Assembly (NCBI GenBank): GCA_022072085.1
Contig: JAJVII010000006.1
Span: 1 to 64,000, forward strand
DNA length: 64,000 nt
Direction: 5' to 3'
Source of the DNA: Phycisphaerae bacterium
GTDB taxonomy: Bacteria > Planctomycetota > Phycisphaerae > JAJVII01
The translations under genes and the position numbers were made by a program. The notes under the pieces are model-generated. The model saw nothing but the letters and a program-made list of their open reading frames with translations, was not told the origin of the DNA and did no database searches. The first letter of the stretch is position 1; each line of letters starts with the position of its first letter. Positions 46,278 to 55,547 of this stretch are shown here, one piece after another.

Positions 46278-46553
46278 TCAGTCTTTCTTGCGGAACATGC
46301 CGAGCATGCGGTGGGTGACCAGGTAACCGCCGACCACGTTGATCATCGCGAACATCACGGCCAGGAAACCGAGCGTCGTGGCGAACCACTGGTTCCCGGC
46401 GCCGGCCGCCACGAGCGCCCCGACCACCGTGATGCCGCTGATGGCATTGGAGCCCGACATCAGAGGCGTGTGCAGCGTGGGCGGCACCTTCGTGATGATT
46501 TCGCTGCCCAGGAACATGGCCAGCACGAACACAACCAGTAGCAACATCATCAT
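46278..46553 (-). CDS. pntAB: NAD(P) transhydrogenase subunit alpha, part 2
   Basis: A 91-residue membrane subunit with the pattern FVLAMFLGSEIITKVPPTLHTPLMSGSNAISGITVVGAL, diagnostic of the C-terminal membrane part of PntA. The split of PntA into a soluble and a membrane protein is known from Rhodospirillum rubrum and many other bacteria. Three ATG codons in a row form the start; the first (46553) overlaps the previous stop by four bases and has GGGAG upstream. Confidence 0.95.
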   Translation of the reverse strand: MMMLLLVVFVLAMFLGSEIITKVPPTLHTPLMSGSNAISGITVVGALVAAGAGNQWFATTLGFLAVMFAMINVVGGYLVTHRMLGMFRKKD

Positions 46554-47824
46554 GGCTGCTTGCTCCCTTCTGTGGACGACCGCGGGGCTGCGCCTTCCAG
46601 GGGAATCTTCGTTTCGTCGGCGTTCTGCTGGGCGGCCAGTTCCGCCGCCGTCCTGTGCCTGGGCAGGGCGGGCAGGCCCAGCAGCTCGCGCTGGCGGGCG
46701 TTGTAGACCTCGCCGTCGCGAGTCATCAGCGTCTCGCGGATGATCTCGTCGTCCAGGTTCAGGTTGAGCTGGCCGCCCTTGACCATGTTGGCCAGGAAGG
46801 TGGCGACGTTCTTGGCGAACATCTGGCTGGCGTGATAGGGGATCGTGGCCGGCAGGTTGCCCGGGCCAAGAATCGTCACGCCGTTGTCGGTCGTCACGAC
46901 CTCGTCGAGCCGGGTCAGTTCGCAGTTCCCGCCGCGCTCAGCCGCCAGGTCCACGATGACCGACCCCGGCGCCATCCGGGCGACCATGGCTGCGGTCACC
47001 AGCACCGGCGACTTCTTGCCCGGGATGGCCGCGGTCGTAATGACCACGTCGTTGCGGGCGACCACCTCGGCCATCTGCTCCTGCTGGCGGCGGATGAAGT
47101 CGGCGCTCTGCTCCTTGGCGTAGCCGCCGGCGCCCTCAGCGGACTCCAGGTTGAACTGCACGAACTTGCCGCCGAGGCTCTCGATCTGCTCCTTCACCGC
47201 GGCCCGCACGTCGTAGGCCTCGACCACCGCGCCCAGCCGCTTGGCCGACGCGATCGCCTGGAGACCGGCAACCCCGGCGCCGATGACGAACACGTGGGCC
47301 GGCGTGATCGTGCCGGCGGCGGTCATCATCATCGGGAACATCCGCGGCAGGTGGTCGGCAGCCATCAGAACGGCCTTGTAGCCGCTGATCGTGGCCATCG
47401 AACTGAGGATGTCCATGCTCTGGGCGCGGGTGATGCGGGGGATCAGTTCCAGCGCGAAACTCGCCGCGCCGGTCGCCGCCAGGGCCTTCACCTGCTCCAG
47501 GGCCGTCAGGGGGTCGGATGCGCCGATGACCAACTGACCCTTGCGGATGAGCTTGAGGTCGTCGCGACCGGCGACGGGGTTGGCCCCGACGGTCCGGACC
47601 TGACAGATGATGTCGGCCTGGGCGAAGACGTCGGCCCGCGTGGGGGCGATCTTCGCGCCGCGCTTCTCGAACTCGGCGTCGGGGAAGCCCGCGTCGACTC
47701 CGGCGCCGGCCTGGACCAGCACTTCGAGGCCGGCCTTGGCCAGGGCGGGCAGCGACGCCGGCGCCATCGCGACGCGTTTCTCGCCTGGATACGTCTCTTT
47801 GGGGATTCCAACGATCATGGTCAT
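46550..47824 (-). CDS. pntAA: NAD(P) transhydrogenase subunit alpha, part 1
   Basis: A 424-residue soluble subunit (dI) that binds NAD(H). It starts MTMIVGIPKETYPGEKRVAMAPASLPALAKAGLEVLVQAGAG, as in alanine dehydrogenase/PntA proteins. It contains the Rossmann motif VIGAGVAGLQAIASAKRLGAVVEAYDVR and the RQQEQMAEVVARNDVVITTAAIPGKKSPVLV segment. A short Pro/Ser-rich tail follows residue ~400, where the membrane part would continue in fused PntA. First gene of the pnt operon; a symmetric divergent promoter region lies upstream at 47860-47891. Confidence 0.96.
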   Translation of the reverse strand: MTMIVGIPKETYPGEKRVAMAPASLPALAKAGLEVLVQAGAGVDAGFPDAEFEKRGAKIAPTRADVFAQADIICQVRTVGANPVAGRDDLKLIRKGQLVIGASDPLTALEQVKALAATGAASFALELIPRITRAQSMDILSSMATISGYKAVLMAADHLPRMFPMMMTAAGTITPAHVFVIGAGVAGLQAIASAKRLGAVVEAYDVRAAVKEQIESLGGKFVQFNLESAEGAGGYAKEQSADFIRRQQEQMAEVVARNDVVITTAAIPGKKSPVLVTAAMVARMAPGSVIVDLAAERGGNCELTRLDEVVTTDNGVTILGPGNLPATIPYHASQMFAKNVATFLANMVKGGQLNLNLDDEIIRETLMTRDGEVYNARQRELLGLPALPRHRTAAELAAQQNADETKIPLEGAAPRSSTEGSKQP

Positions 47825-47859
47825 GCCGTCCGTGTCAGTGAGGGCGTATTGCGACTGAT

Positions 47860-47891
47860 CACTTTACCATTTGTCCGGGGATGGTAGAGTG
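47860..47891. promoter_or_regulatory. Palindromic divergent promoter region between pnt operon and PcRGLX-like gene
   Basis: CACTTTACCAT (47860-47870) and ATGGTAGAGTG (47881-47891) are inverted copies matching at 10 of 11 positions around a 10-bp centre. On the plus strand TTTACC and TAGAGT have a 16-bp spacer; on the minus strand the mirror pair TCTACC and TAAAGT has the same spacing. The palindrome could therefore hold two overlapping face-to-face promoters, or be an operator shared by both. Confidence 0.4.
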
Positions 47892-48038
47892 AAAGCACCA
47901 AAGGATAAGGATTCGTCTGGTCCTGTCAAGTCCGAGATGGAATTGAGCGGCGCCGCCGGAAGGTCCACCGCCACTCCCGGCCGGCACGCGGGTTGAACAA
48001 CGGAGTCGTGCGGTACACCTGCTACTTGGAGAATCTGC

Positions 48039-50255
48039 ATGTTCAGCTTCAAAGTCGTTGCCTCGGTGCTGCTGGTGGGCCTGCTCGGCGGCGTGGCGTT
48101 GGCCGCCGATGCCATCTGCGACCTGACGCTGGCTGAGCGATTCGGCATCGCCCGCCAGAACGAGCCCGTCCGTATGGGCGTGCCGCTGGCCGAGGGCGTC
48201 GCCAAGGACGCCGCCCAACTGGCCCTGACCGACGCAAGCGGCCAGCCGATCCCCGTGCAGATCGACCCGGCCATGACCTGGCCGGACGGCAGCCTGCGGT
48301 GGGTGCACGTCAACTTCGTCGCCAGCGTGCCGGCCAACGGCAAGACGGTGGTCCATCTGGTCAACGGCGCCCCGGCGCGCAGCGACAGCCAGGCTGACGC
48401 GACCAGCGCCTTTGACGCTGGGAGTCCGAAGGTGGCTCTGATGGCGATGATCGGCGGAAAGCCCTACACCAGCTTCGCCGATAAGGCCGCCAAGGCGGAG
48501 GTGGTCGTCAAGGGGCCCGAGCGTGTCATTCTTCGACGGGCGGGGCGGCTGACCAGTGCGGACGGCGGCGAGCAAAGCCTGAACTTCACCATCTACGAGA
48601 CGCGCTACGCGGGCAGCCCGCGGGTCGATCTGTCGGTCTCCTACACCAACGAAATGGGCAAGGCGGCGGCTGACCATGTGGAGATTCAGGATTTAACCCT
48701 GGTGGTCGAAAGTGGCCTGAAGCAGGCCCGGTTTGCGATCGGCGGCGAGAAGGGCGCCCAGGCGGGCCAACTCGGCGACGGCGAGTCGGCTTCGGTTCAG
48801 GCGACGGCCAGCAAGAGCGTGGTCATCAAGAAGGGCGACACGCAGCTTGAGCAGTTTGACCCGATCCTGTCCAAGCCGCTGACCGTCGGCTGGGCGGCGC
48901 TGAGCAACGACAAGGGCGGACTGGCCGTCGGCTGCCGCTGGTTCTGGCAGATGTGGCCGAAGGATATCACTGTCAGCGGGGACGGGATGATCCGCGTGGG
49001 GCTCTACTCGGCGGCTGCTTCCGGCGGCAAGGCGCTGGACTGCTACATGGGCCAGGGACGCACGCATTACGTCACGGTCCAGCCCTTCGCCGCGGGCGAC
49101 GCCGACAAGGTGGCCTCCGCGATGACTGCCTGGCAGGTTCCCCTGCGGGCGGTCGCGACGCCGGCCTACTACTGCCGCACGGCGGCGGGTTTCGGCCTGG
49201 TGGGCGACAACGACCCGGCCATCTACCCGGCGGACCTCAAGCCGGTGCTGGCGGGCTACGACGCGACGCTCCGCAAGTCGCTCGATTACATCGTCAAGAA
49301 GAAGGACGGATGCACCTACGGCGGGGTCACCAAGGACAGCTACGGCTACAACTACTGGGGCGACGTCTTCCACTGGGCCAACATCAGCGGCGACCCGGAC
49401 CCGCGATGGACGCTGTGGGAGAGCAACTACTACGACTTCCCCTTCGCCTGCATGCTCCAGTTCGCCCGCACCGGCGACGAGGCCTACCTCGACGTGGCCG
49501 ACCCGCACGGCCTGCACCTGGCCGACGTGTTCATGTGCAAGTGGGATCCGCAGCCGATGTACCGCGGCGCCTGCCGCTACAGCCCGCCGGCTGACGAGGT
49601 GGGCAATGACATGGGCAAGGAGAAGGCGTTCCAGCCCTATCGTTCCGTCGAGTTCAATCACCACAAGGCCCAGTCGATCGTCTATCGCTACCTGCTGTTG
49701 GGCGACCTGCGGGCCAAGGACGACTTCCTCCTGGCCCTCAACAACGCCTTGCTGAACCCCGAGGAGAGCTGGCGGCAGTGCCGCGGGCCCGGGGCCAAGC
49801 TGGCTACGCTCTACGAGGGCTACAAGCTCACGCACGACAAGGCCTGCCTGGACGTGATGAAGCGCATCATGACCAAGGCCGAGGCCCTGACCGACAACCC
49901 CAAGGGCTTCAGCAAGCAGGGCAAGAGCGGATACTTCATGATGGGCATCGCCCGCGAGGGCATGCTCGACTGGTGGCAGCTCACCAAGGACGACAAGGCG
50001 GTCGCCGTGGTCAAGTCGATCACCGACTTCCTGCTCACCGGAGGCGGCGGGCTCCAGGGCGCCCAGGACGCCTACCCGTTGGCCTACTGCTATCGCAGCA
50101 CCGGCGAGCAGGCCTATCGCGACGCGGCCGTCAAGCTGCTGACCAGGACGGGCACGGAACAGCGGCCCAAGGGCTTCGGCATGAGCTGGCGCAGCACCCC
50201 CTATGCGTGGTATTACCTCTCGGACCTGGCGGCCAAGGACAAGGCTGGCAAATAG
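48039..50255 (+). CDS. Secreted PcRGLX/YetA-like protein, shortest copy
   Basis: A 738-residue exported protein. Signal peptide MFSFKVVASVLLVGLLGGVALA is followed by the N-terminal barrel pattern (NEPVRMGVPLAEGVAKDAAQLALTDASGQPIPVQI ... TWPDGSLRWVHVNF). The central domain and an alpha/alpha toroid follow (YNYWGDVFHWANISGDPDPRWTLWESNYYDFPFACMLQFARTGDEAYLDVADPHGLHLADV). Compared with the other three copies it lacks ~80-150 residues and has its own toroid motifs, so substrate range probably differs. It is the first of three consecutive family members on the plus strand and is separated from the next by a 17-bp perfect hairpin. Predicted periplasmic or extracellular; exo-lyase activity is inferred from family. 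Confidence 0.75.
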   Translation: MFSFKVVASVLLVGLLGGVALAADAICDLTLAERFGIARQNEPVRMGVPLAEGVAKDAAQLALTDASGQPIPVQIDPAMTWPDGSLRWVHVNFVASVPANGKTVVHLVNGAPARSDSQADATSAFDAGSPKVALMAMIGGKPYTSFADKAAKAEVVVKGPERVILRRAGRLTSADGGEQSLNFTIYETRYAGSPRVDLSVSYTNEMGKAAADHVEIQDLTLVVESGLKQARFAIGGEKGAQAGQLGDGESASVQATASKSVVIKKGDTQLEQFDPILSKPLTVGWAALSNDKGGLAVGCRWFWQMWPKDITVSGDGMIRVGLYSAAASGGKALDCYMGQGRTHYVTVQPFAAGDADKVASAMTAWQVPLRAVATPAYYCRTAAGFGLVGDNDPAIYPADLKPVLAGYDATLRKSLDYIVKKKDGCTYGGVTKDSYGYNYWGDVFHWANISGDPDPRWTLWESNYYDFPFACMLQFARTGDEAYLDVADPHGLHLADVFMCKWDPQPMYRGACRYSPPADEVGNDMGKEKAFQPYRSVEFNHHKAQSIVYRYLLLGDLRAKDDFLLALNNALLNPEESWRQCRGPGAKLATLYEGYKLTHDKACLDVMKRIMTKAEALTDNPKGFSKQGKSGYFMMGIAREGMLDWWQLTKDDKAVAVVKSITDFLLTGGGGLQGAQDAYPLAYCYRSTGEQAYRDAAVKLLTRTGTEQRPKGFGMSWRSTPYAWYYLSDLAAKDKAGK

Positions 50256-50273
50256 GCGGACTTCCGGCCGCCC

Positions 50274-50311
50274 CCCGAAAGCCCGGGCATTGCCATGCCC
50301 GGGCTTTCGGG
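50274..50311 (+). terminator. Perfect 17-bp hairpin after the first of three PcRGLX-like genes
   Basis: The arms 50274-50290 and 50295-50311 are perfectly complementary around the loop TGCC. The downstream bases are TTATTAC, not a real T-run. It may be a terminator of limited efficiency or an mRNA 3'-end stabiliser separating the first gene from the next pair. Confidence 0.6.
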
Positions 50312-50352
50312 TTATTACGGCAGGGCATTCTTACCCTTGCGGAGGCACTTCG

Positions 50353-52788
50353 ATGCGTATGACTCGGATGTTCTTGGCGGCGCTGGCGATGTCGGCGGGC
50401 CTGGCGGCGACTCGGGCGGGCGCAGAGGGGCCGGCCGTCCCGTTCACGGTGTCCGAACCCGCCGGCGTCGCTCGCACAGGCGAGTGGGCCAGCGGCGGCG
50501 TCCCGTTCATGGCTGGCCAGATGCAGGATGCGGACCTGAGCAACCTGGTCGTCACGGACGCGGCCGGAAAGAGCGTGCCCGCCTGCTTCAGCAGGCTGGC
50601 GAGCTATCCCGACGGCTCGGTCCAGTGGGCCCTGTGCGACCTGCTGGCCGACCTGCCGGCCGGCGGCAAGGCCGCGTTCAAGATTGCACCGGGCAAGTCG
50701 GTCGACCCCGCCCGGCCGCTGCGGATCACCGAGGCCGGCGACGAGATCGTCGTTGATACGGGCGTGGCCAGGTTCACGGTGAGCCGGAAGCTGGGCGCGG
50801 GCATTGAGTCGGCGGAGTTGGGCGGGACGAAACTGGCCGGCCCGGCGGCAATGCAGGTGACCGCGGCAGACGGCAATGCCTGCCCGGCTGCGCCGCCGAC
50901 CCGCGTGGCCTGGGAGTATCGCAACACCATACGGGCGACGCTCCGGCTGGACGGCTCGTTTGTCGACCCGGCGGGCAAGCCCTTCATCGACTACACGGTG
51001 CGGCTGACCTTCGTCGCCGGCGGCCCGACGGTGCGCATGGTGCAGAGCCTGCGCAACAGCCGACCGGCCGACGGTTTCGATGCGAAGATCAGAAACGCGT
51101 CGGTGGCGTTCACGCTGGGCGTTGGGGGCGAATCCGCCGGCACCGCCGACTGGAACAGCGTCCGCGACGGCAAGGGCGGCGTCCTGGTGGCGCATCGGCA
51201 CAGCGGGGGATGCTTCCCCGGCGGGGGGCGAAACGCCGTCGTCAAGCAGGCGATCGCCAATGGGACCGCGACCGTTTGGACCGTGCCCGATGGCGGCAAG
51301 GGCCCGGGCTACGGGGCCGATCATTTCGCTCTGGCCGACCAGGCCCACAAGGACACGGAGGTATGGCTGCAACTGATCGCCGGAGGCGACGCGTCGGCCG
51401 ACGCCGTCGCGGTCAGGGCCTTGCGCGAGCCGCTTCACGTGCTGGCCGATCCGACGTGGATCAGCAGGACCCAGGCGTTGGGCGTCGGGCATTTCGGGAC
51501 GCTCCAGGACGAGATCGACACCTACAAGCTGTGGGGCTGGAAAGGCTGGGACAATGCGAAAAAGTATCCGCGCGCTGCCGTCCAGCCGGACGCCTACGTG
51601 CCTCGCGTGGACGTGCACGACGAGAGCGAGAGCGACTCGGTCGAGTGCTTCCTGCTGATGTATCTGAGAACAGGCGAGGCGGGCTTCTTCGACCAGGCCC
51701 GCGCCTGGGCCGGCTTCTACAAGACCCACTACGCCTATAGGACCGATGGCTACGTCTTTGGCACGGGGCGCAAGAGCAGCGCTCTGAAAGTCGGCTGGTA
51801 CGGGCCGAAGGAGTACGGCTGGAGCGACAGCCGCTCGGAATATTGTCACTTCTACGGGCGCGGCATTTTCGACTGGTACTGCCTGACCGGCGACGTGGAC
51901 GCCCTGGAGGCCGGCAAGGACATGGTCGAGGAGGTGGCTGAGTGGGCCAGGAAGTATAAGGCCGGCGGGGCGGTGGGCTACTACGGCTGCCGCGGTTTCG
52001 CCCGCATCTGGCTGGGGGCGATCCGCCTGGGCCAACTCGGCGACGCCGCGGGCCGGAAGCTTGCCGACGAGATGGGCCAGATCGCACTGCACGCCAGCGA
52101 CTGGGACGACCGCGGCTTCTTCTTCTGGGGCGCCGGTCCGTCCTACATGGCCGGCAGCGCGCGGTGGATGAAGCCCGACAGTTGGCCGGAGAAGGTGAAG
52201 GCGTACTGCGCCGCCCACGGCATCGCGATGGACGCGCAGGGCATCCTGACCGACAAGGCCGGCAACAAGTGGCCGATCCGCTCCGACGGCGGCACGTGGC
52301 AGCAGGCGACGTTCCAGATGGCGTTCGAGCGATGGTATCGCATGGGCGGCAACGAGCAGGCCCGGGCCCGGGCGATCCGGATGGCCGAGTTTGCCCGCGA
52401 CTGTCAGTTCTCCGTCAAGTGCCAACAGACCGCCTACTACACGATCATCGACTTCCCGGAGAAGGGCAAGGTCTACGATCCGGGGGTCTGGCTGCCCGCC
52501 CACGCCAACTGTCCGGGCGACGGGGCGGTGCACGACGGGCATTACACGCGGTTCACGGTGGACGTTGCCGCCCGGGCCTACACGCTCACCGGCGACGCCA
52601 AGTGGCTCGACTTCGCCAAGACCTGCTGGAACCGCGGCAGCAAGCGCGGCTATCAGGCCGCGAAGCAGTCGGCGCCAGACGACGAGGTCTACGTCTTCGC
52701 CTATTACATCGCACCGAAGGACGATACGGTGCTTTCCTCGGCACGGCTCTTCTACGAATATCCGCGAATGATGAAGGGAGGCAGGTAA
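50353..52788 (+). CDS. Secreted PcRGLX/YetA-like protein, tandem copy A
   Basis: An 811-residue exported protein with signal peptide MRMTRMFLAALAMSAGLAATRAGA. The barrel domain shows VPFTVSEPAGVARTGEWASGGVPFMAGQ and FSRLASYPDGSVQWALCDLL. The toroid carries EYCHFYGRGIFDWYCLTGDVDALEAGKDM and WNRGSKRGYQAAKQSAPDDEV, motifs shared nearly word for word with the next gene. GGAGG lies seven bases before ATG 50353. The stop codon overlaps the next start by one base (TAATG), so copies A and B are translationally coupled and arose by tandem duplication. Likely a polysaccharide exo-lyase or relative; catalytic residues were not assigned. Confidence 0.77.
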   Translation: MRMTRMFLAALAMSAGLAATRAGAEGPAVPFTVSEPAGVARTGEWASGGVPFMAGQMQDADLSNLVVTDAAGKSVPACFSRLASYPDGSVQWALCDLLADLPAGGKAAFKIAPGKSVDPARPLRITEAGDEIVVDTGVARFTVSRKLGAGIESAELGGTKLAGPAAMQVTAADGNACPAAPPTRVAWEYRNTIRATLRLDGSFVDPAGKPFIDYTVRLTFVAGGPTVRMVQSLRNSRPADGFDAKIRNASVAFTLGVGGESAGTADWNSVRDGKGGVLVAHRHSGGCFPGGGRNAVVKQAIANGTATVWTVPDGGKGPGYGADHFALADQAHKDTEVWLQLIAGGDASADAVAVRALREPLHVLADPTWISRTQALGVGHFGTLQDEIDTYKLWGWKGWDNAKKYPRAAVQPDAYVPRVDVHDESESDSVECFLLMYLRTGEAGFFDQARAWAGFYKTHYAYRTDGYVFGTGRKSSALKVGWYGPKEYGWSDSRSEYCHFYGRGIFDWYCLTGDVDALEAGKDMVEEVAEWARKYKAGGAVGYYGCRGFARIWLGAIRLGQLGDAAGRKLADEMGQIALHASDWDDRGFFFWGAGPSYMAGSARWMKPDSWPEKVKAYCAAHGIAMDAQGILTDKAGNKWPIRSDGGTWQQATFQMAFERWYRMGGNEQARARAIRMAEFARDCQFSVKCQQTAYYTIIDFPEKGKVYDPGVWLPAHANCPGDGAVHDGHYTRFTVDVAARAYTLTGDAKWLDFAKTCWNRGSKRGYQAAKQSAPDDEVYVFAYYIAPKDDTVLSSARLFYEYPRMMKGGR

Positions 52789-55451
52789 TGAGACGCACGC
52801 TCCTGAAGGCGATGGCAATTCTGGCGATTGCAGGACTGGCGCCGGTCGTTGCCCCGGTGGCCTGGGCAGACGACGCAAAGATCAGCGTTCCGGTGACGGT
52901 CGCCGAGCCGATAGGCGTGGCCCGCGCGGCGTTCCCGGCCAGCGGGGGCATCCCCTTCAAACCAGGCCAGGTGAAGGACGTCGCCGACCTGACGCTGTTG
53001 GACGCCGCGGGCAAGTCCGTTCCCGCCCAGTTCAGCAAGCTCGCGGGTTACGAGGACGGTTCCGTCCAGTGGGCGTTGTGCGACGTGCTGGTGGACGCAC
53101 CCGCGGGCGGTGAGGCGAAGTATACCATCGCCGGGGGCATGGCTACGGCGCCGGCCAGTCCGCTGAAGATCAGCGAGACCGCGGATGCGGTGACCCTCGA
53201 CACCGGCGCAGTTGAACTGGTGGTCGGCAAACGCGACTTCAACCTGTTCGACAGCGTGAAGGTGGCCGGGCGGCCGGTGGTCGTTGGGGGTGAGGCCGGC
53301 GTCACCGGCGGCAAAGGCCGCTGGTACGTCCAGGACCGCAAGACCAAGCAGTGGGAAGAGAAGGTCGATGCCAGCCACGAGGGCAAGGAATATTCAGCCG
53401 GCGCACCGACGCGTGTGAATTGGGAATACCGCGGTCCGCTGCGGGCGACGCTGCGCATCGACGGCGACTACCTGAGCGCCGACGGCAAGGAGCGGTGGCT
53501 GAGTTACACGGCGCGGATTACCGCCTGGGCCGGCAGCGGCCTGGTCCGCGTCGCGTTCTCCGTGCGCAACAGCAACCCGGCCGAAGGCAACGACGCCTTC
53601 ATCACCCGCGCGCCGCTGACGCTGAAACTGTCAGCGAACCTTGCAGGGCAGGGCAGCGGCGCTGACTTCGCAGCCGGCGGCGACGGCCAGGTCGGCCTGC
53701 TCGTCCAGAACCGCCACACCGCCGGCACCTACGCCGGGCCGGCGACCTACCTTATCAGCAAGTTCAGCTCGGTCGGATACCACGACACGCAGAAGTGGAC
53801 GCCGCTTTACGGGCAGAAGGTCGACGGCCAGTCGGCGTACGTCGAGATCGTGAGCCCCGGGCCCAGGCAGGGCAAGGAGGGCAAGCCGAACAACGGCGAC
53901 CACGGTTTCACCTGCGACGGCGTCTTCGCGCTGGCGGATCGCGCCCACAAGGAGAGCGAAGTCTGGTTCGATTTCTACAGCGGCCCGCGCGACGCCGCAG
54001 CGAATGCCGCCCGCGCCAAGGCCGTCCGCTCCAAGCTGCTGGTGGTCGCTCCCGGCGAGTGGTACAGCGAGACGCAGGCGATGGGCATCGGTCATTTTGG
54101 CACGTTGGCAGACGAGGTGGCCACCTACAGGAAGTGGGGCTGGAAGGGCGCAGATGACTCATCCAAGTGGCCCAAGGACCCGCACGAGCCCTACGCCTTC
54201 GTGCCGGCGGAGATGATGCACAACACGACCGAGGACGACTCGGTGCAGTCCTACCTGCTCCAGTTCCTGCGAACCGGGCAGCGCGGCTGCTTCGACTGGG
54301 GCGAGGCATACTGTGGCTTCTACCGCGGCCAATCGATCTGCCGCAGTGACTGGGGGTCGCGCTGGGGCGTCGCGGGCCCGACGGGCAAGCGAGAGAACAA
54401 GGGGCAGGGGTTCGACTGGTACGGTCCGCACGTCTTCGAGTGGGCCGACACGCGAATGCACGGCTGCCACCATTACGGCAGGGGAATCTTCGACTATTAC
54501 TGCCTCACCGGCGACACCGACGCGCTGGAAGCGGGTCTGGACCTGGCCGACGAGGTGACGGCCGGGTCGGCTGATTTCAAGCCCGGCTACTTCAGCTTCG
54601 GGCGCGAGTTCGGGCGTGAGTTCCTGACGGCCCTGCGGGCATGGCAGGTGACGCGCGATCCGAAGTGGAAGAAGGTCTGCGACGCGTATGCCGGGCAGAT
54701 ACTCGGCGGCAAGAACTGGGCGCCCGAGCTGGGGGTCTATCACCAGTCGCTGGGCATCAAGAACAGCTACTTCGCGAGGCCTTGGACGAAGGGCCATTTC
54801 GACGTGGCCTCCAATCCGAGCTGGGCCAAGATACTCGAACGCGAGAAACCCCTGCCGGCCAAGCTGGAGAAATATCTTGCCGACAACCAGCTCACGGCCT
54901 ACTACGACCGCGGCAAGGTCATGGCCCGCAAGGGCGAGGGGAAGGACGCACCGACCTGGGAGGTGACCTACCTCACGCAGGTCTTCGAACTGAGCCCCTG
55001 CCACCTGGCCATGGACCGTTACGCCGCGTTCTTCGACTCGGCCCCGATGCGGCAGCGTCTGATCGAGGTGACCGAAGGTGTCGCGAGGAACTACTGGTCG
55101 CCCGTGGTGGAATACATGATCGGCTCGCCGTGGTTCGGCTGGCCCGATAAGGACAAGACGCTCGACCCCTACGCCTGGATGGACTCGACCGAGGGCATCG
55201 CGATCAGCGGCTACGCGACGCGCTACACCGCCGACATGTTCGCGCGGGCTTACGAGTTCAGTCGCGATCCGAAGCTGCTCGAACTGGCCAAGCGAAGCTG
55301 GGACCGCGGCAGCAAGCGCGGCTACGAGACCCGGGCCCCGTCGGCCGGCCCCGACGAGGTGGGTGGGTTCGCGTACACCTACGGATGCAAGAACGACACG
55401 ATCCTGGAGTGCTCGGCGCGGCTGTTCTATGTGGTGACACACGAGAAGTGA
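52788..55451 (+). CDS. Secreted PcRGLX/YetA-like protein, tandem copy B
   Basis: An 887-residue exported protein with signal peptide MRRTLLKAMAILAIAGLAPVVAPVAWA. The barrel domain reads ISVPVTVAEPIGVARAAFPASGGIPFKPGQ and FSKLAGYEDGSVQWALCDVL. The toroid has GCHHYGRGIFDYYCLTGDTDALEAGLDL and SWDRGSKRGYETRAPSAGPDEVG. It is about 75 residues longer than copy A because of an enlarged central domain (~residues 150-330). AAGGGAGG stands seven bases before the ATG, which overlaps the stop of copy A. Secretion and tight coupling suggest the two proteins act on the same substrate, perhaps on opposite linkages or as a complex (inference). Confidence 0.77.
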   Translation: MRRTLLKAMAILAIAGLAPVVAPVAWADDAKISVPVTVAEPIGVARAAFPASGGIPFKPGQVKDVADLTLLDAAGKSVPAQFSKLAGYEDGSVQWALCDVLVDAPAGGEAKYTIAGGMATAPASPLKISETADAVTLDTGAVELVVGKRDFNLFDSVKVAGRPVVVGGEAGVTGGKGRWYVQDRKTKQWEEKVDASHEGKEYSAGAPTRVNWEYRGPLRATLRIDGDYLSADGKERWLSYTARITAWAGSGLVRVAFSVRNSNPAEGNDAFITRAPLTLKLSANLAGQGSGADFAAGGDGQVGLLVQNRHTAGTYAGPATYLISKFSSVGYHDTQKWTPLYGQKVDGQSAYVEIVSPGPRQGKEGKPNNGDHGFTCDGVFALADRAHKESEVWFDFYSGPRDAAANAARAKAVRSKLLVVAPGEWYSETQAMGIGHFGTLADEVATYRKWGWKGADDSSKWPKDPHEPYAFVPAEMMHNTTEDDSVQSYLLQFLRTGQRGCFDWGEAYCGFYRGQSICRSDWGSRWGVAGPTGKRENKGQGFDWYGPHVFEWADTRMHGCHHYGRGIFDYYCLTGDTDALEAGLDLADEVTAGSADFKPGYFSFGREFGREFLTALRAWQVTRDPKWKKVCDAYAGQILGGKNWAPELGVYHQSLGIKNSYFARPWTKGHFDVASNPSWAKILEREKPLPAKLEKYLADNQLTAYYDRGKVMARKGEGKDAPTWEVTYLTQVFELSPCHLAMDRYAAFFDSAPMRQRLIEVTEGVARNYWSPVVEYMIGSPWFGWPDKDKTLDPYAWMDSTEGIAISGYATRYTADMFARAYEFSRDPKLLELAKRSWDRGSKRGYETRAPSAGPDEVGGFAYTYGCKNDTILECSARLFYVVTHEK

Positions 55452-55547
55452 GACGCGTCGCCCTCCCTGGCGATCGCTGCTGAACGATTGGCGGCCTCGT
55501 CCGCGAGTGTGCTGCGGGTTGCGCGCAGAATCGGCCTGGGGTTCGGA

